Translations under genes and position numbers: made by a program
NCBI GenBank assembly: GCA_003445715.1
Contig: DMCS01000041.1
Span: forward strand, 1 to 18,565
Source of the DNA: Candidatus Mesolinea sp.
Lineage (GTDB): Bacteria > Chloroflexota > Anaerolineae > Anaerolineales > Anaerolineaceae
DNA: 18,565 nt
Reading direction: 5' to 3'
The notes under the pieces: model-generated
Databases searched by the model: none
Told to the model about the DNA's origin: nothing
Seen by the model: the letters and a program-made list of their open reading frames with translations, nothing else
Part shown: positions 16,486 to 18,565 of the stretch, one piece after another
Layout: each line of letters begins with the position of its first letter
Position numbering within the stretch: position 1 is the stretch's first letter

Positions 16486-16501
16486 TGCAAGATGTGTGCC
16501 A
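16486..16501 (-). promoter_or_regulatory. Sigma-54 (-24/-12) promoter upstream of rpoN
   Basis: The minus strand reads TGGCACA-CATC-TTGCA, differing from TGGCACGnnnnTTGCA only at the seventh base. GG (16500-16499) and GC (16488-16487) are ten bases apart as required. The predicted start is near 16475, with a 36-base leader before the rpoN GTG. It implies that sigma-54 drives its own gene and the whole downstream cluster. A sigma-70-like TATACT also lies downstream with TTGCAC 17 bases before it, overlapping the -12 element; this could give basal expression but is weak. Confidence 0.82.
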
Positions 16502-16662
16502 AAATTTTAAGGTGGCTGTTGCTGATGGTGCCGTTCCTGGTTGATAGGCGTAAATTGAAAATGCAGGACATACACGCAAAACGGCAGGAGAGTGATAAAC
16601 TATAGGGGATGACGATTTACTGCAAAATATACAAATAAAAAAAGGAGAATAACAAACGCAGT

Positions 16663-17838
16663 ATGAAAATTCGGCCAGCAAAAACTGTCGAAACGATAAA
16701 ACCGTATTATTTCTCTACTCTAAACAAGACCTTAGCCGAGCTGAAAGCACAAGGCAAAGATGTCATCCGCTTGGATATGGGCTCACCCGATTTGCCTCCG
16801 GCACAATTTATCATCGACCAGCTCATTGAGTCTGCACGTAACCCCAAAAAACACGGCTATTCTCCGCTGGGCGGTTCAGCGGAGTTCCTCCGCGCGGTCA
16901 GCAGCTATTACAAAAACCGCTTTGGCGTCGCGATTGACCCCAAAAGTGAAGCTTTAGCCTTGATCGGTTCGAAGGAAGGCATTTTCAACATTCACCACAC
17001 TTTGCTCGATCCGGGCGATTTGGTATTGATGCCAGACCCCTATTACCCCGTGTATATGGCTGGCGCAGAATTAGCCAGCGCACGCGTGCATTTTATGCCA
17101 CTGCGCAAGGAGAATGCCTTTTTACCAGATTTTGATGCCATCCCAGCGGAAGTTGCTCAGCAAGCTAAGATGATGTGGTTAAATTACCCCAATAACCCCA
17201 CAGGGGCTGTGGTAGATTTGAACTTTTTCCAAAAGGCGGTTGACTTTGCGATGCGCCATCAGATTATCATCGTGCATGATGCCCCTTATGTGGACGTGAC
17301 TTTTGATGGTTACTTAGCACATTCTATCTTAGAAGTGCCTGGGGCAAAGGAAGTGGCGGTCGAGTTCAATTCGCTCTCCAAGACCTATAATATGGCTGGC
17401 TGGCGGATTGGTATGGCGGTGGGGAATGCCGATGTTGTGAGGTACTTAGCAACGTATAAAAGCCAAATGGATTCTTCCATCTTTGCTCCTATTATGGATG
17501 CGGGTACTGTAGCTCTGACTGGCGATCAGTCCTGGTTGGTAGAGCGTAACCAGATTTACCAAGAACGCCGGGATGTCGTTTACGAGGGACTCATCGCAGC
17601 CGGCTTTGAGGTTGAAAAGCCAAAAGCAGCACTTTATTTATGGGTGCGTTTACCCGATAAATATCACGATGCAGCGCAGTTTTGTTCCGACCTGTTACAG
17701 GAAGCTGGCGTCAGCCTTACCCCTGGCGAAATCTATGGTCCCCAAGGGGAAGATTACTTTAGAATTTCAATCATTACCCCAACCGAGCAGATAAAAGAGG
17801 CGATGCGCCGGCTCGTTGCTTGGGTTGACAGTCACTAA
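16663..17838 (+). CDS. dapL: LL-diaminopimelate aminotransferase-like PLP enzyme
   Basis: A 391-residue fold-type I, class I/II aminotransferase that resembles the DapL family, which makes LL-diaminopimelate from tetrahydrodipicolinate and glutamate for lysine and cell-wall synthesis. Marks are HGYSPLGG (64-71), YPNNPTG (175-181), D206-x-P-Y, SLSKTYNMAGWRIG (237-250) with PLP-binding K240 and R248, and carboxylate-binding R367 in YFRIS. SLSKTYNM is typical of DapL, but related enzymes acting on other amino acids share much of this. ATG at 16663 fits the family N-terminus; however, the AAGGAG at 16642-16647 is 15 bases away, an unusually long spacing, and no better start is in frame. It is divergent from rpoN and followed by hflX after 14 bases, so the two are probably co-transcribed. 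I saw no clear promoter for it in 16502-16662. Confidence 0.88.
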   Translation: MKIRPAKTVETIKPYYFSTLNKTLAELKAQGKDVIRLDMGSPDLPPAQFIIDQLIESARNPKKHGYSPLGGSAEFLRAVSSYYKNRFGVAIDPKSEALALIGSKEGIFNIHHTLLDPGDLVLMPDPYYPVYMAGAELASARVHFMPLRKENAFLPDFDAIPAEVAQQAKMMWLNYPNNPTGAVVDLNFFQKAVDFAMRHQIIIVHDAPYVDVTFDGYLAHSILEVPGAKEVAVEFNSLSKTYNMAGWRIGMAVGNADVVRYLATYKSQMDSSIFAPIMDAGTVALTGDQSWLVERNQIYQERRDVVYEGLIAAGFEVEKPKAALYLWVRLPDKYHDAAQFCSDLLQEAGVSLTPGEIYGPQGEDYFRISIITPTEQIKEAMRRLVAWVDSH

Positions 17839-17852
17839 GAGAGGTTGCATAT

Positions 17853-18565
17853 TTGAAAGAAAACTATTCAAACCTGACCGAAAAAGAAACGGGTATTCTG
17901 GTCGGTGTGCAAGTAGGTTCACCGACTGGGCAATCTTTAAGCTTAGAAGACTCCTTAGCAGAGTTAGAGCTCTTGGCTGAAACTGCTGGCGTGGAGGTAG
18001 TCGGCACGCTCACTCAGCAATTAGCAACAATAAACCCGCGCACCTTCATTGGCAGTGGAAAGGTTGAAGAACTTAAGTTGCTGGCGAATGAACTAGGCGT
18101 ACAGATGGTCATTTTTGATGATGAACTTTCACCACGCCATCAGCGGGAGTTGGAGCGCGTGTTAGGAGAGTCAATTAAAGTCATTGACCGCACCGCGCTG
18201 ATCCTGGATATCTTTGCGCTACATGCTCGCACGTATGAGGGTATGCTGCAGGTGGAACTCGCCCAGTTAGAATACCGGCTGCCACGCCTGACGCATGCCT
18301 GGATCCATCTGGAGCGGCAAGCAGGTGGCGGCGGGGGAAGAGCGGGCGGCGTTGGCGGTGTGGGTTTGCGCGGTCCAGGAGAAAAGCAGTTAGAGCTGGA
18401 CCGTCGCGAAATCAAAGCGCGCATTTCGCGCATCAAAGACGAACTTAAAAAGGTACAAGAACAGCGCTCGCAACATAGGGCGCATCGCCGTAAGACGAAC
18501 ATACCGGTGGTCGCACTGGTAGGATACACCAACGCAGGCAAATCTACCCTAATGAATAGCCTCAC
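17853..18565 (+). CDS. hflX: Ribosome-associated GTPase HflX, cut by window edge
   Basis: The first 237 residues of HflX, a GTPase that binds the 50S ribosome and splits stalled or stress-arrested ribosomes. The N-terminal domain shows PRTFIGSGKVEEL and VIFDDELSPRHQRELE. A glycine-rich stretch at about 157-172 precedes GLRGPGEKQLELDRR and a basic coiled-coil helix. The G1 loop GYTNAGKS (224-231) lies just before the window ends; the rest of the G domain is outside. No ATG fits the family N-terminus. TTG at 17853 with GAGAGG eight bases before it does, and the next in-frame ATG would remove over 100 residues. It follows the aminotransferase gene by 14 bases. Confidence 0.93.
   Translation, partial: MKENYSNLTEKETGILVGVQVGSPTGQSLSLEDSLAELELLAETAGVEVVGTLTQQLATINPRTFIGSGKVEELKLLANELGVQMVIFDDELSPRHQRELERVLGESIKVIDRTALILDIFALHARTYEGMLQVELAQLEYRLPRLTHAWIHLERQAGGGGGRAGGVGGVGLRGPGEKQLELDRREIKARISRIKDELKKVQEQRSQHRAHRRKTNIPVVALVGYTNAGKSTLMNSL

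Larger units (their letters stand above)
16440..16662. other. Divergent intergenic region between rpoN and the aminotransferase gene
   Basis: This 223-base AT-rich region holds the rpoN ribosome site and the sigma-54 promoter on the minus side, and AAGGAG (16642-16647) on the plus side. AAAATTTT (16501-16508) abuts the -24 element and may help bending. No clear sigma-70 promoter for the aminotransferase and no activator-type inverted repeat were seen, which agrees with an activator that lacks a DNA-binding domain. Confidence 0.6.

Noticed and set aside
18140..18565. 141-residue minus-strand ORF at the right edge
   Set aside because: The plus strand here encodes conserved HflX with its G1 loop; the reverse ORF is a shadow.

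Overview
The window reads as chromosome of a strict anaerobe. The tungsten-type aldehyde oxidoreductase, the four-cluster ferredoxin, the HdrA homologue with an apparent selenocysteine and the DapL-type aminotransferase all point that way. The mixture suits an anaerobic Chloroflexota (Anaerolineae-like) genome of about 50% GC, but the lineage is inferred from gene content only. There are no rRNA or tRNA genes, insertion sequences, CRISPR arrays or phage genes.

Region 1 (1-3057, all minus) is a redox operon in the order tungsten aldehyde oxidoreductase, four-cluster Fe-S protein, HdrA-like flavoprotein. HdrA looks like a short 204-residue ORF, but the sequence after its TGA (39-41) continues the HdrA family motif without a break. 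The TGA sits where the family has a Cys and is followed by a SECIS-like hairpin, so it most likely encodes selenocysteine, and the gene runs off the left edge. Region 2 (3058-3418) is non-coding and holds palindromes, a possible -10 box for the redox operon and a strong hairpin behind the next operon.

Region 3 (3419-16439, all minus) is the most unusual part: a six-gene, 13-kb cluster. It encodes a sigma-54 factor with an added zinc ribbon, a soluble PAS-GAF-PAS histidine kinase and a sigma-54 activator that lacks the usual C-terminal DNA-binding domain. These are followed by a 109-residue two-helix membrane protein, a 1786-residue TPR protein and a TPR protein fused to a gingipain/caspase-like (C25/CHAT-type) cysteine peptidase. 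Two sequences matching the -24/-12 sigma-54 promoter lie in this cluster. One is upstream of rpoN and the other, a perfect consensus, is between the activator gene and the membrane-TPR-peptidase genes. The simplest reading is a self-contained switch: the kinase senses a cytoplasmic signal, the activator works without an enhancer on the sigma-54 factor, and the output is a membrane-linked TPR scaffold with a peptidase. This arrangement matches no named system that I know.

Region 4 (16663-18565, plus) runs divergently and holds a DapL-type aminotransferase followed 14 bases later by the start of the GTPase gene hflX, cut off by the right edge. Three genes use non-ATG starts: rpoN (GTG), the kinase (TTG) and hflX (TTG).
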